64,000 bases of DNA from Pelecanus crispus (lineage: Eukaryota; Chordata; Aves; Pelecaniformes; Pelecanidae). The notes under the pieces were generated by a model. The model was given only the letters and a program-made list of their open reading frames with translations. It did no database searches and was not told where the DNA came from. The stretch spans positions 15,764,202 to 15,828,201 of the forward strand of contig NC_134654.1 of the NCBI RefSeq assembly GCF_030463565.1. Reading direction: 5' to 3'. Of this stretch, positions 10,001-22,000 are shown piece after piece (position 1 is the stretch's first letter; every line of letters starts with the position of its first letter). The position numbers and the translations under genes are program-made.

Positions 10001-13000
10001 CCCAGCGCTCCCCAGGGAGGCAGGGTGCCGTGGGCCTCACCTGAGGTGCCCTGGCAGGGGCGGCTGAGGCTGGCTCCGTGGCCTTGGTGCCAGCCACTGA
10101 CTCCGTGGAACCTGGGGAGTCCTCACTCCTGGCCTGCTCTGGAGACAGCCCGTCGTTGCTGCTGTCCTCTTCGAAGGCGAAGGCGTCGTCCGACTTGGGG
10201 AAGCTGACCTGGGTGCCTGCCAGGAGAGAAAGGGTGATTGTCAGGGCCCTGTCCTGCTGGAAGGGGGATGGGCATGGCAGTGGAAGGGATGGGGTGAGCC
10301 TTGTGGGATGCCTCTGCATCTGAGCCTACCTCTGCCAGACCTGGCTGTGGGTGAAGGACATGGTGCTCAGAGAGCTCAGGCACCTCCTCCTGTCCCCAGC
10401 CATGCGCAGGGGCATCTCTTGGGTATGCCCCCATGGCTGAGGCTGGTGGGAGAGGAGGTGGCATCAGCTCCTAGCCTGTGCCATGGGCCATGTTGCTTGG
10501 GAGAGGGAGAGAGGAGGCCTCCAAGGAGCCTGGCCCACCAGGGGCAGGAGGCTTTTCGCAGGCAGGTGGGGCTGGCGCAAGAGTGGCTCTGCTGTCCTCC
10601 CCCACCATTGGGCTGAGATGGGGAGAAGGTCGTTAGAGTCACCCTCCCCATCAGCTGAGCACCCCGACCCCAAGCCCACACCACACGTGGGACCCTGCCC
10701 TCAGCAGAAGAACTGAGGTTGAAATCCACCTGGAGAGTGACACATCTGTTCATGGCACAAAAACCAACATGCATGGACCTGACTGCAGCTGAACAGAGGC
10801 TTCCAGATCCTGTCTCTGTCCACAAGCTTCACCCACACTACACGCTTCAAACCACTACCATTGCCTCCTGACCGTCCCAGGCATTGCTTGTCCCCCCTGC
10901 AAAGCTCCCGACACACTATCTCCTACTCAGATGGGCAAGAGCTCTTGACCCCTGGCTTTTGCTGATAAATAAAGTGCTGAAAAAGAAACGGTCTCATGTG
11001 AACCTGGGGAGGGCTGCAGGTAGGGGTAGAGGAAGAAGCAGTGCAGCCACACTTGTAATCTCCTCGTGCTCGTGTCTGGCATTTGTCAGGCAGCTTGGCA
11101 TGCCGATAGTGAGGTGACAAATGGGGAAATAGGAGGGGTCTGGGGACAAGCTTCCACCTGTCCCTGCTGCTGGTCTAGCAATGTGTGCCTTTTCACTGAC
11201 ACACACTCTCCTGCCCTGACCCCTGCCCCTATCTGAGAGATAAGGGTTATCTCCGCTTGCTCTGGCTCGTGGTGCCAGGGTGGGTGAGGAAGCCCTGGCT
11301 CCCCACCCCAAGCTGCTGCCCAGCCACCATATGGGGTGGGGATATGAGAGCAACTGTGTCCTGTGGAGAGCATCTCCTCCCCAGTCTCCGGGGCAAGGGT
11401 TCCTCATATGTCCCTGGAAATAGGGCCTGCCCCCTTTCCATCAAAGGCAGCACCCAAACTGGGTCTTCCCTGAGGAACTGCAGCACTGCATGGTTTACCA
11501 CCTGGGCTGGGTCGGAGCTGCAGACAAGTGTGGACATCCTCGCCTGGGAAAAGTGATACCAAGCAAAGGGGACTTGTGGATCTGCAAGACTCCTGCTAGG
11601 CTGGCATTTAATAAGCATGCGTTGAGAAAACCAGGAGCTCAGGGGACCTTCAGGACACAGTGGCAGCACAGAGCATGACAGGAATGTGCTGCATCCTGCT
11701 GCTTGATACCGGGGGCCTGTGCCGGGTGGGGAATGCTGCCCTTATCTGTCCTGCTCTTGCCCAGTCTGGGGCTGACCATATTCTTTCATGATCCCATGTC
11801 TCTGCTGTAATCTCAGGCAAAATAGTGTTGCTCAGGCCTGTTTCTAATGCACTGGGTATTGTCCTCTCAAGTGTATTGGACAAAGTGATGACAAGGACCT
11901 AGTAAAAAAAGGTTCTTATATCACTGCTCAGCTATGTAGGGCACTGGTGGCCTCCTGTCACTGGGATGTTAGGGCTTTCAGTTGGGGTCTGGCACTTTCT
12001 GCTCACCCTGCCGGAGGTGATTAGAGGAACACGTCAGCTGAACTTTCCACTGTATAAACAGCTGAGATTCCAAGGTTAAAGTAAAATGATTTTAAAACCT
12101 GTCATCTTTCTGGTATTGCGAAAACAAAAGGCTTAACGCTCAGAAGTGCCAGTGCTCATCTCTGCTCTGTGTTCAGCCCTTTCCCCCAAACCATGAGCAC
12201 CACAAGGCACCTCCGGCTCCAAAAGTCAGCTCAAGGATCTTTCAGCCTGGGCATTTTTTCTACAGAAACCTGAGGGCTGGGATTGTATTCCTGGTGTGGG
12301 TGCACCACCTTCTTCTCATGGCACCCAACAGGACTAAGTAACTTCATGTTTGACCCTAATGTGCTGTGTGTTTCACCCTAAATGGGATAAAACTGGTTTA
12401 CAAGACACTTTTTTCTTTTTTTTTTTTTTACCGGCAATGTGATAGAAGAGCATTGCAAAAAGGAGAAATTTAAAACTGAGCAAATAATTTTAAGCCAGAC
12501 TTTTTGTTTTTAACAATTTTGTCCCGTAAATCTGTTTACCACAAGCTCCTGACAAGGCAGCTGGAGAGAAACTCTGTTCAAACATCAAGCACATTTGCCC
12601 AGCCTCCAAGCCTCAGCTCCAGTGGATAAAGTCATGCTCAGACTACCTTGAATGTTTATAAAGGGGGGGATTTTTTTTTAACCTTTTTTTTCCCACTCTT
12701 CTCTCCTTTGATAAGTAGCTGGGGAGCTTTTACTTGAACTCTCCTTAAAAATTCATCTTCACGCAGAGTCCTGGAACATTTCACGTTCAAATGCAAGAGC
12801 TGTGAAATACTGGAAATGGAGCAGCTCAAGAACCAGCCTAGAGAAGCTGCTCTATGAACTCTTCTTGCACATCACAGTGGGAAAACCAAGAGCAGGAACA
12901 ATTGCAGGGCAGGACAGCGCGGTATCTGAGCCTGGAATATTTCATGTCGTTTACACTGGTTTCTGAGATGAAACAAAAGTCAAAGTGCTTCCTGTTTCAA

Positions 13001-16000
13001 TTCTCATTTTTGGCACCACTCCTGTCGTTCAAAGACCCCTCCTGTCCCAGGGCCCTGCCACTGTCCCCAGCTTGCTCTGAGCACCAGAACAGGCACTTAA
13101 CATAGGATTATGCCAATGGAAATAATCCCATGAGTTGAGGAACGAGGAGCAACAGAACAAGGAGTTCCCAGGAGGCAGAGCATCTCTCAGTGCCTCACTT
13201 GAGACCCAAGGGCCAATTTGGACAAGTGGAGATGGCCCCAGGCTTCAGAAATATGGGCTGCTGTCCTGGCACTGCAGGACCCTGCTCACTTTCTTTCTCC
13301 TTCCTCTTCTTTTGGACCTCCCTGTCCTGGCACTGGGGGCTGAGTCAAAATCTGAGTCACCTTTTTGCTTTGTGTCAGCTCCCCCACCAGCCTTCCTCTG
13401 GCAGCACAGGGGTAATAATTGCGGAGGATTCTGCCTCCCTCCTCTGGCTGAGGGGTAAGTAAGTGATGGAAAAAAAACAAACTTAGACATAAGTCAAGCG
13501 CTGGGTAGTGGTAGGTAGGAGTGTACCCTGCTTTGGGGTGCAGGCTGCTCCTCGTATTCCCCAGCAGTCTAGCACCCCAGGGATGCTTCCCTACCCCAGT
13601 GATGCAGCATCCTTCTCTTTTGGGCCTTGCATACCACTAACATCAGTGGAAAAAAAAAGGAAAAAAAAGTTCAGCCTTGCTGAACTGGGGCCACTTCACC
13701 CCCACCTACTGGGATGTAAAAGCTTGGCAGGGCACAAGTGGAAGAATCCAGGTTGGCCTCACAACGACACATGTGCACCCAGGTCCTCTCCCACACGAGG
13801 GAGGAAGGAATGTCCTCTCTCCAGCAGTATCATTTACATGCACAAAGCCTTGGGGAGGGAAGGGGTTTAAGAGGAGGTTCTTTCTGAGGAGACATGGCTG
13901 AGCAATTGTGCATGTTTCTGTGGTCATTGCTCTAAGAAGATGAGAGCTCTCTTTTCATAGGTCTGGATAAGACAGCACAGGCTGTGCTGGACTGGGCTGC
14001 TTACTGTGCAAATAATAAAATTTAAGCAATAAATGCAGCTCTTAAGTCCAGGCCAGTTACTTCCTGCAGTTGCTGCGGTACATCCTCATAACTTTGCCAG
14101 CTCCTGCCCCATTCCATGCACACAACATAACACGCACGTTTACTTCCACTACCTTTTATGGCCTCTTTCACAGCTGAGTCGACAGGAATAATATTCTTCT
14201 CCACCAGCTCCAAAGGACCAGGCCTGAGAGCAATCTTTTCATTGAGATCATCTGCCAGTCGGGCTCTTTTCAGCTTCATTTGAGTAGACTGAATGGACCC
14301 CTCTGCAGCTGAGTCTAAAAGGCCAAATGGAAGGCGTCAGTTCAGGACTTGGGGCATCTGTAAGCTCAGTGCTCAGTGAGAATGTGCTTCCCCTTCAGCA
14401 CAGCCTTTATGGACTGCGGCCCACACCTAAGTATGGCTCTACACAGCAGCAGCTGCTCTGAGGCTGGGAGGCAGGAAGCTGGGCTGGATGGGGCTGGTGG
14501 TGTTTGGGACATGGCTCCTCCTCTGAGCCTTAGGTACAGCTTCTCCATTCCCAAGCAAGAGCTTCTGTCTACCAGCCTAGGCTTGCAAAACCAGCCTGCA
14601 CATGGAGCATCCTCCCCAAGGCCCAGGAATGATCTGCAATGGAAACTTCATTAACAAGCTGCAACTAACATGAGGGTCAAAGTGGACTCCAGCTCCTGCC
14701 TGCCAGGAACCCATTGGCCCTTGTGGGCTAGTGCAGATGGATCCCTACTTCTGGGGAACAGCTGGAGAAAAGAACCATTAACAGTGTTTGACAGCTGGAG
14801 TAAATGGCTTACACTGGATGATCAAAAGCTGAGTCTTTGGGAATGGACATTTGGAGGTGGCATGACTACAGTGCTCCAGACCTTCAGGAGAAAAACAAGC
14901 CAGAGAGGAGCATAACAAAGGCAGCTAGATCTGGAAGCTACAGCCCTACCAAACCCAGCTGAGAAGTCCCCAGTTATTGAATGGTAACTGAAGAGTAGTC
15001 AATTAAACAGAAAGATTTCCTGAACAAAGGTGATCTAGTTTCTCTGGTGGCATAGGCATAAGTAGTGAGGGAGCGGGATTCTAAACTAGACCACGCCTAT
15101 ACCCTCAGGAGTCTAAAGTAAGAAGGGCTGCATCTAGGTTGTGCTATCTTCAAAGACTGAACACTCTTCTAGAATAGATACTGTAAACAACACAAGCTAT
15201 AGGGCTTGATACCAGGGAAAAATTCTCTGCAGGAGGTCAGGACAGCTGATCTAGGGTCAATTCTGGCCTCAGACTATACAGGGCAATGAACACACATGAG
15301 CTCCTTGAGGTAAACAGTAACAGAAGGTGTGCCTTTAGATGATGCAAAATGTCTCAGCTGGCCAATTTCAATTACCTCTAGGTCCTGTTATGAATCAAAT
15401 GGATATGTAAGTCCATGATATGGCAGGGCACACCTCCACAAAATGCAGAGCATGATGGACAGAGGTGTGAGCAGATGCTCTGGCTGAGAGGTGTGTGTTG
15501 GGGAGCACAGTCAGCTTGCTCAATACACAGCCAGGCAGTCTGCTTCACCTCTCTTCTGGCTGTGTCTGGCTGGCCCTGTCCATGCCTGGTGACTGCAGCT
15601 GCCTCCACACCTGGTTTACAGCCCCCAGGCCCCAACTCCAGTCTGTATTGCTTCTATTATTTAACCTAAGGGAAAGACACTTTCCACCTGTTAACCAAGC
15701 AATGGTGCTAGCTCATTTTAGGGATGGAGACCCAAGGGAAAAGCAAGGCAGCAACACCGATCCGGCATAAGTCCCTGGCTCAGCCCTCCTGTGTGCTGGA
15801 GGGAAAAAAATATGGACATCATCCATGCTGAGAGCAGAGGCCAGCATTTACAGTTGCCAGAGTGATCTGCTTCTTCCAGGCAACTGACAGGACTCGAGGA
15901 GAGAGGCTGCACATCCTCCCTGTCTCTAAGGAGCTTGTTAGCTCTGGAGATAAGAAGGGACCCCACAGTGTTCTGCTGTCTGTGATGGGATGCAGCAGAG

Positions 16001-19000
16001 CTGTGCCAGCTCTCTGGCTGGGAGGGGACACCAGGATGGGAGAGGGGAGAGCTGCTGTGGCTCATGGACTGACAGCATAGCTCACCCTTTTCATATGGCT
16101 GTGCTTGGGTCATTGACTGCATCACCATGAATTATCCCATAAAATATCCAGAATTATGGCAAAACAAAAGATGTCCATCTGTGGGGGGGTATTGCAAGCC
16201 ACCCGCTAAGAGATTTCAGCATCCTGGAGAACAAATGCCCCGTGTATGCTTTTCATGAGGATCAGATGTTGGCACCTCTGTCTAACAGAGTCCTCTCTCA
16301 CAGCTGTTCTCTACCCCACTGTCCTCTAGAGCATCTTATACTGGACCCTGCCAGAGATGGGACAAAGATTAGATGGCCTTGGGTCTGCTTCTGTCAGGGA
16401 ATAAATGTGTGTCCTGCCTCCTGAAGACCAGGTCTGGACTGAATTTCATACATGTGTCACATTTGAATCTGCCTCTCATGAGCCGCTGGGACAAAGTTAA
16501 TCATGATGAGAGTCCTGAAGAGAACCCAAGTGGGGCAGGAGAGACCTGAGTCACAAGGCAGGAGACACAAGGAGTATGTGGGAGAAGCTCAGACAGTCTT
16601 ACCTTGTAAAATGTGCATATTGACCAGGTCTGATCGCTCAGGCCTGCTTCTGATCTTGTGCTTGAGATAATCTTCAGTCTGCAGAACACAAACGCAGAGA
16701 GTTACCTGGCTAGAGCAGCAATAAGGTACAGAGAGTATCTGCCCCTGTGTCATTCAATGGTTCTTTTGGATTTATTACAAGCTGGGTTGAGTGAGCTCCT
16801 AAATGGCAATTTTTTTTTTTTTTTTTTTTTTTCCACTGAGACACTGGCTTGTTCTTAGGCAGAAGTTCTTCAGAAAGGGAATAATGCGCATAGAGCTGCT
16901 GACTGTTCACTATACCCACTTCTCAGCTGTGTTCTTTCCAATTTCCCTTGGGCTTCTGATGCCTGAAGTGTTATGACAGCTCACGGGAAGGATGAGACCT
17001 ATTCACTGGGGGTGGTGGATCTGCTCCTAGCTTAGCATATCATGTTGCCTTTGAGAGCTGCATCAAGGGAGCTCCAGAGTGTACTGTTGGCAATGGCTTC
17101 TGTTGGAAGCCTGGCACTCTGGGGTGAAATATAAGGCTGAGCAAGTCATGAAGATACCCAAACTCTCTACCCAGGTCAGTCATGAGGCTTAGCCTTCCTG
17201 CAGTCCTTCAGCCCCTGTGCTCTGTGGTTCCTCACCCCAGCTATGATGTGGAGTTGGGAAAATCCACTTTGCAGATCACTGCAGCTGAGCTTGTGATGAA
17301 CACGGTCCTGGAGCCTTGTGCCAACTTCCCCTTGCCTTGAGGAACAGAAAGGCATGCAGAAGTACAATAACGCCATCCATTAGGGCCAAGGAAGTCAGTG
17401 TTGAGGGCAGCTGACCACAAGAATACAAATATAAACTTGTCCCCTGGTGAAGAAAAGTTAGAGCACAACTTGGACAAATTATTAGCTGTTTGCTAAAGTT
17501 GAGATACAAGAAGAAATAGTGAAAAAACTGTACAGAGTTCAAAGAGGTTAAAATCTTAAGGATAAATATAAAAGAATAGTACAAGCAGCTGGAGAAAACT
17601 GGAAAACCCACAGTACAAAATGTACAGGATTATGAGAAAAAGATTTTATAAGGACTTCTGTAGCCGGGACAAGGCAATGGAAAGTGATGTCTGTGTTCCA
17701 TAAACAGGAGAAATAATTGTGCAAGCTGCTGAGATGGCTCCAGGATTTAATGCCTTTTTAAACTATCCTCGCTAAAAAGATAATTGGCTATTTATCAATC
17801 AGATGACTAAGCCAAGAACCTTCAGCAATAAAAGAGAAGAAGCTCCAGTTTTCAGGTTGGAGAACAGGTTGGAGAATACTCAGATGAGTTAAATGTTCCC
17901 AAAAAGTTTGAGATACACAAGGCTAGAGTAATAGGAACTATCTGTGGGTCTCCAGGAAACTGGGCAAGGGGGAGCATAATTTCTTGCTTTAAAAGACACG
18001 GGGAGAAGAAACCAGGAAATTATAAACCAGTCAGCAAGATATTGGACCAAGTAATCAAACAATCTATATAAATGGTTTTTGAAGATAGCAAGGAGGTAAG
18101 TAACAGCCAGGGTGGATTAATCAAGAACAAACCACATCACACCAACCTAATTTCCTTCTATGGAGAGATGACAGATTTCTGTTACAGGAATAAGCAATTA
18201 ATGTCATGTAGCTTGACTTCAAGCATGTTTTGACATTATCTCATATGGCTTTCTCATATGCAAGCCAGAGAAGATTGGTCTGGATAAGACTAACATAAAA
18301 AAGGCACGTAGCTGTGGGTCACCGGAGGAATTAGGAATGGCTCACAGTCTAAACAGGAGAATTTATCAAATCATGTTACGCAGCACTTTTTCCTACTAGT
18401 CAATACATTCATTAATGCCTTGGGTGATAGAAGACACACTCCTTAACTCTGAATCATTCAAGGCTAACAGATTACAATGCAACAAGATCTGGAGTAATGG
18501 AAGAAATGATCTGAAATACATCTGATATAATTTCAAGAAGGACATTTGGAAAGGACTGCATTCAGGTCACAGTTAGCCACAGCTAAGCCAGCTGATTAAG
18601 CACTGGGGTGGACAAAGACTTAATTCACCAGAGATTCTTCTGTAGTGGTCACTGGACAGTGGCCTTAGACAGAAATTAGTTACTCCATAAATAGAGAAAA
18701 AAAATATATAAAAGGCTCTGGAGAATCTAGTGATCAGCAGCTGAGCCACATCCCCCGACCAGCAGGCAGCTTTCTAGGAGACACAACAAAGGTTGTCAGA
18801 TGGGCCGTAGGAATAGCAAGGCCCCATTCTGTGCCCTGCATCTGAAAGGGTCCATGGGAAGGGTCTGAACAACAGCCACAGAAATCATTATTGAACCAGA
18901 GAGGGGATCAGTGAGGAGAGGCTGAAGGGAGGGGACGTTGGTCAATACAGAGGTGAGATGGCTATAGGGAAACGGGATGCAAAATACTTTTTAAAAGTGC

Positions 19001-22000
19001 TACAAGAAAGAAAGCAGTTCTGCATGTGCATGCATATAGGAGAAAAAGTAATGGGCTTAAACTTTGACAGTACTGCTTAGGCTGGGAATCAGGGGACACT
19101 TGCTAACAGCACAGGTTAGAGAGCACTGGAGCAGGTTGCTGGGGGGTGGGTTGTCCGTTGGTGGTCACACATCTGTCAGGAATGACCCGTATGGGGCTGT
19201 TCTGCTATGGGGCAGAGGCACGACAGCTGTTCCCCACACACCCTCCCTGCCATGCTTACTGGGGTGCTGGGAGTAAATGTTAAAGCCCTGCTGAGCCACA
19301 CTGCCTCAGGAAAGTCAGCCTGCTCTCTGTCCTCCAATACAGCAATCTATTATAGGACATTGACTTCAAAGTCTGCTGCACTGGCCTGATGCCAGCCTCT
19401 AACATGGCCAGTGACATGTTTAAACAAATAATAGACATTTTATTTACTGAAGTCTTTACGATTCCTTTCCCTTTCCCCCATATTTTTCCCCAGTTTATTT
19501 TCACCAACACAATCCCTTGCTTGGACCTTGTGTAGGTTTGTCTGGTTCCCATGCCAGGTCAGAGCAAGTTGGTGTCTGCACCTGAGTGCAATTAAATTCA
19601 GCTGATGCATTTCCAGCTAACTCTTAGATCAGGTCTTGACTTGGGCTAAGCTTGAGTTGCTGTCCTATAGATGTGGCAATGTTTGTGTTGAACCCAGCAT
19701 TCACACTATATTAGCCTGACTTTCTGCTGTGATTTCGGTTCCTTTTGACATTTGCTGTTTATAAGCTGCATTTCTGTCACTAGGGTGCAAATGGTGGAGA
19801 AAGACTTCAGATGTGGGGTTTTTTAGTGTCAGCTGAAGCAGAAGAGCTTTCAAAACACATGAAAGTGGTTACTGTTATCTGCTTTCTGTTTGCAGAACAT
19901 GAGTTTGGAGAAATACCAGCTAAACAACAAATGCCATTGAGTAATTATATAGAAACAGCCACTGCTCCTTCCCTGTCACAGCGCTAAGCAGGACATCCTT
20001 GCAAAGGAGTATTATGAAGCGGGCAACGAAGCTGGTGAAGGGTCTGGAGAACAAGTCTTATGAGGAGCGGCTGAGGGAACTGGGGTTGTTTAGCCTGGAA
20101 AAGAGGAGGCTGAGGGGAGACCTTATCGCTCTCTACAACTACCTGAAAGGAGGTTGTAGTGAGGTGGGTGTTGGTCTCTTCTCCCAAGTAGCTAGCGATA
20201 GGACAAGAGGAAATGGGCTTAAGCTGCGCCAGGGGAGGTTTAGACTGGAAATTAGGAAAAATTTCTTTACGGAAAGGGTGGTCAGGCATTGGAACAGGCT
20301 GCCCAGAGAGGTGGTGGAGTCACCATCCCTGGAGGCGTTTAAAAAACGGGTAGATGTGGCACTTCGGGATATGGTTTAGTCTGGTCTACCCTTGATTAGT
20401 CTAGAGTGGGCTTGGTAGTGTAGGTTAATGGTTGGACTGGATGATCTTAAAGGTCTTTTCCAACCTAGATGATTCTATGATTCTATGATTCTATGTTTGT
20501 TATGGGCTGCGCTCATTAGTGTCTTCATTAGCATGCTCTAAAAATGCATGCAGTTTGGGATAGACTAGACCATCCTTTCCTTTTTCCCAGGCAACTAGCC
20601 AGTGAAAGCTTTTGAAGAGAAAGACAAAGAGACACAAATGTATACTTAAACTGTAAAATATATGACACTTCAAGGACACTTTGGCTTGCTTGAAATTTTG
20701 TAAGCATGCTAATTTTTCAGAGTCATATTGTGTTTCTTATGCTAGCCATTTATTACCACAGGAGACTCGGGGCAAGTGATTTGGAGTGTGTTTAAGTTCA
20801 GAAGAGCACTTTCCATATTTCACCATCATTGTTCTTTGCAAAGGTCCTTTTCCATGTGACTGCAAGCACATTTTGCAGATTAATGGAACAAACTTTTGTG
20901 TTCAAGCAAAACTCCCATGACTGATTGTTCCCTTTTCTATGGACATCCCTCCAGCTTGGTCAAGGCTGGATGGCGGGTGCTTGGAAAACTAGTGTGATTT
21001 CCCCAAAAAGTGATCGCATCACAGAGTTTTGATGTGTTCTGGAAATGGCTACATATCTTATCTCTGCCTTCAGCAATATTTAGGGAAGTCTGAGTGCAGT
21101 TAGATAATGGGGCTGGTGGGAGCCTGCCCACTTAGCCCCTAGGACAATTTGTGTCATAATGGCCAAGCTGCACTGCCGAGCTAAAAGCCAGGCTCCTGTC
21201 TGATGACAAGTGTGAGCTCCCTGAGGACTCACTCCCGGTTACAAAGGGCATCTGCATTCCTCCCACGCACTTGCTAAATAGTTAGGCTCCATCAGCCCTG
21301 TTTACTGCTGGCCCTGCTTTAACCCCGCTGACTTGAGCAGGAGTGGAGAGCAGCCAGCACAGAGAGGAGTGGGCTGCGGACCTGGCTCAGAGAGGAAAAC
21401 AGCACTTCAGCTGGTTGGACATTTACTGGAAGGATTGCCAATTCATGCTGAACTACACCCTGCCCACAACCTCTTGTAAAACTCAGGGGCTGTTGTGAAA
21501 CCCCATAGCTCAGGGCACAGATGGCACTTCCATCCTTTTAAACCTTCCCTGCTTAGAGCAGGGTGCTGGAGAGCATTTGTGAACCCTGGCTTGGCCCCAC
21601 CATATCTGGAAGTGGGGGAGATGCCCTGACCCTCATCCTTGGCCACAGGGCCTGAATAGACAATGCCAGAGGAGGAGACAGTGGTGGAAGGTGCTTTCAA
21701 ACCCTGCAACTCATGCAAACCAAGCCCACGTGTTCCCTCCTTGGGATGGCTGCAGGAGTTACCTTGGCTCGCTCCAGACTTTTTCGCTGTTCATGGAATG
21801 TGGATGGGCTTTTCAGTGCTGCAACAGGAAAGAAAGAGGAGCAGTCAGCACAGGAGTGGAAGCAAGCAGCCACCAGATATTCAGCAACAGCATTTTGATG
21901 AGTACTATAAAAATAGCAACGCAAACTAGCCGTTCTCTTTATTGCAGTGACTAAAAATAACTCAGGAAAGCTCTGGGAAATCCCATGCTCTCAGCCAGTC

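Larger units (their letters stand above)
16679..21762 (-). other. MYOCD intron 3, rich in retroposons
   Basis: 5.1 kb. Holds a poly-T run (16810-16832), an ancient LINE remnant (about 17560-19230) and a younger CR1 3' end (20025-20495), all separate from the splice sites. Confidence 0.8.

Noticed and set aside
9383..10207. Plus-strand open frame of 274 codons
   Set aside because: It runs through the CCCAGT low-complexity repeat and antisense to exon 6; composition is Pro/Ser-rich repeat, with no family resemblance.
12655..12670. TATA-like word GTTTATAAAGGGGGG in intron 5
   Set aside because: Isolated TATA-like word with no downstream exon or initiator context; insufficient to call a promoter.
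14152..14161. Perfect CArG box CCTTTTATGG
   Set aside because: It is the end of coding exon 5 plus the start of its donor (GCCATAAAAG|GT), so the match is explained by conserved coding and splice sequence.
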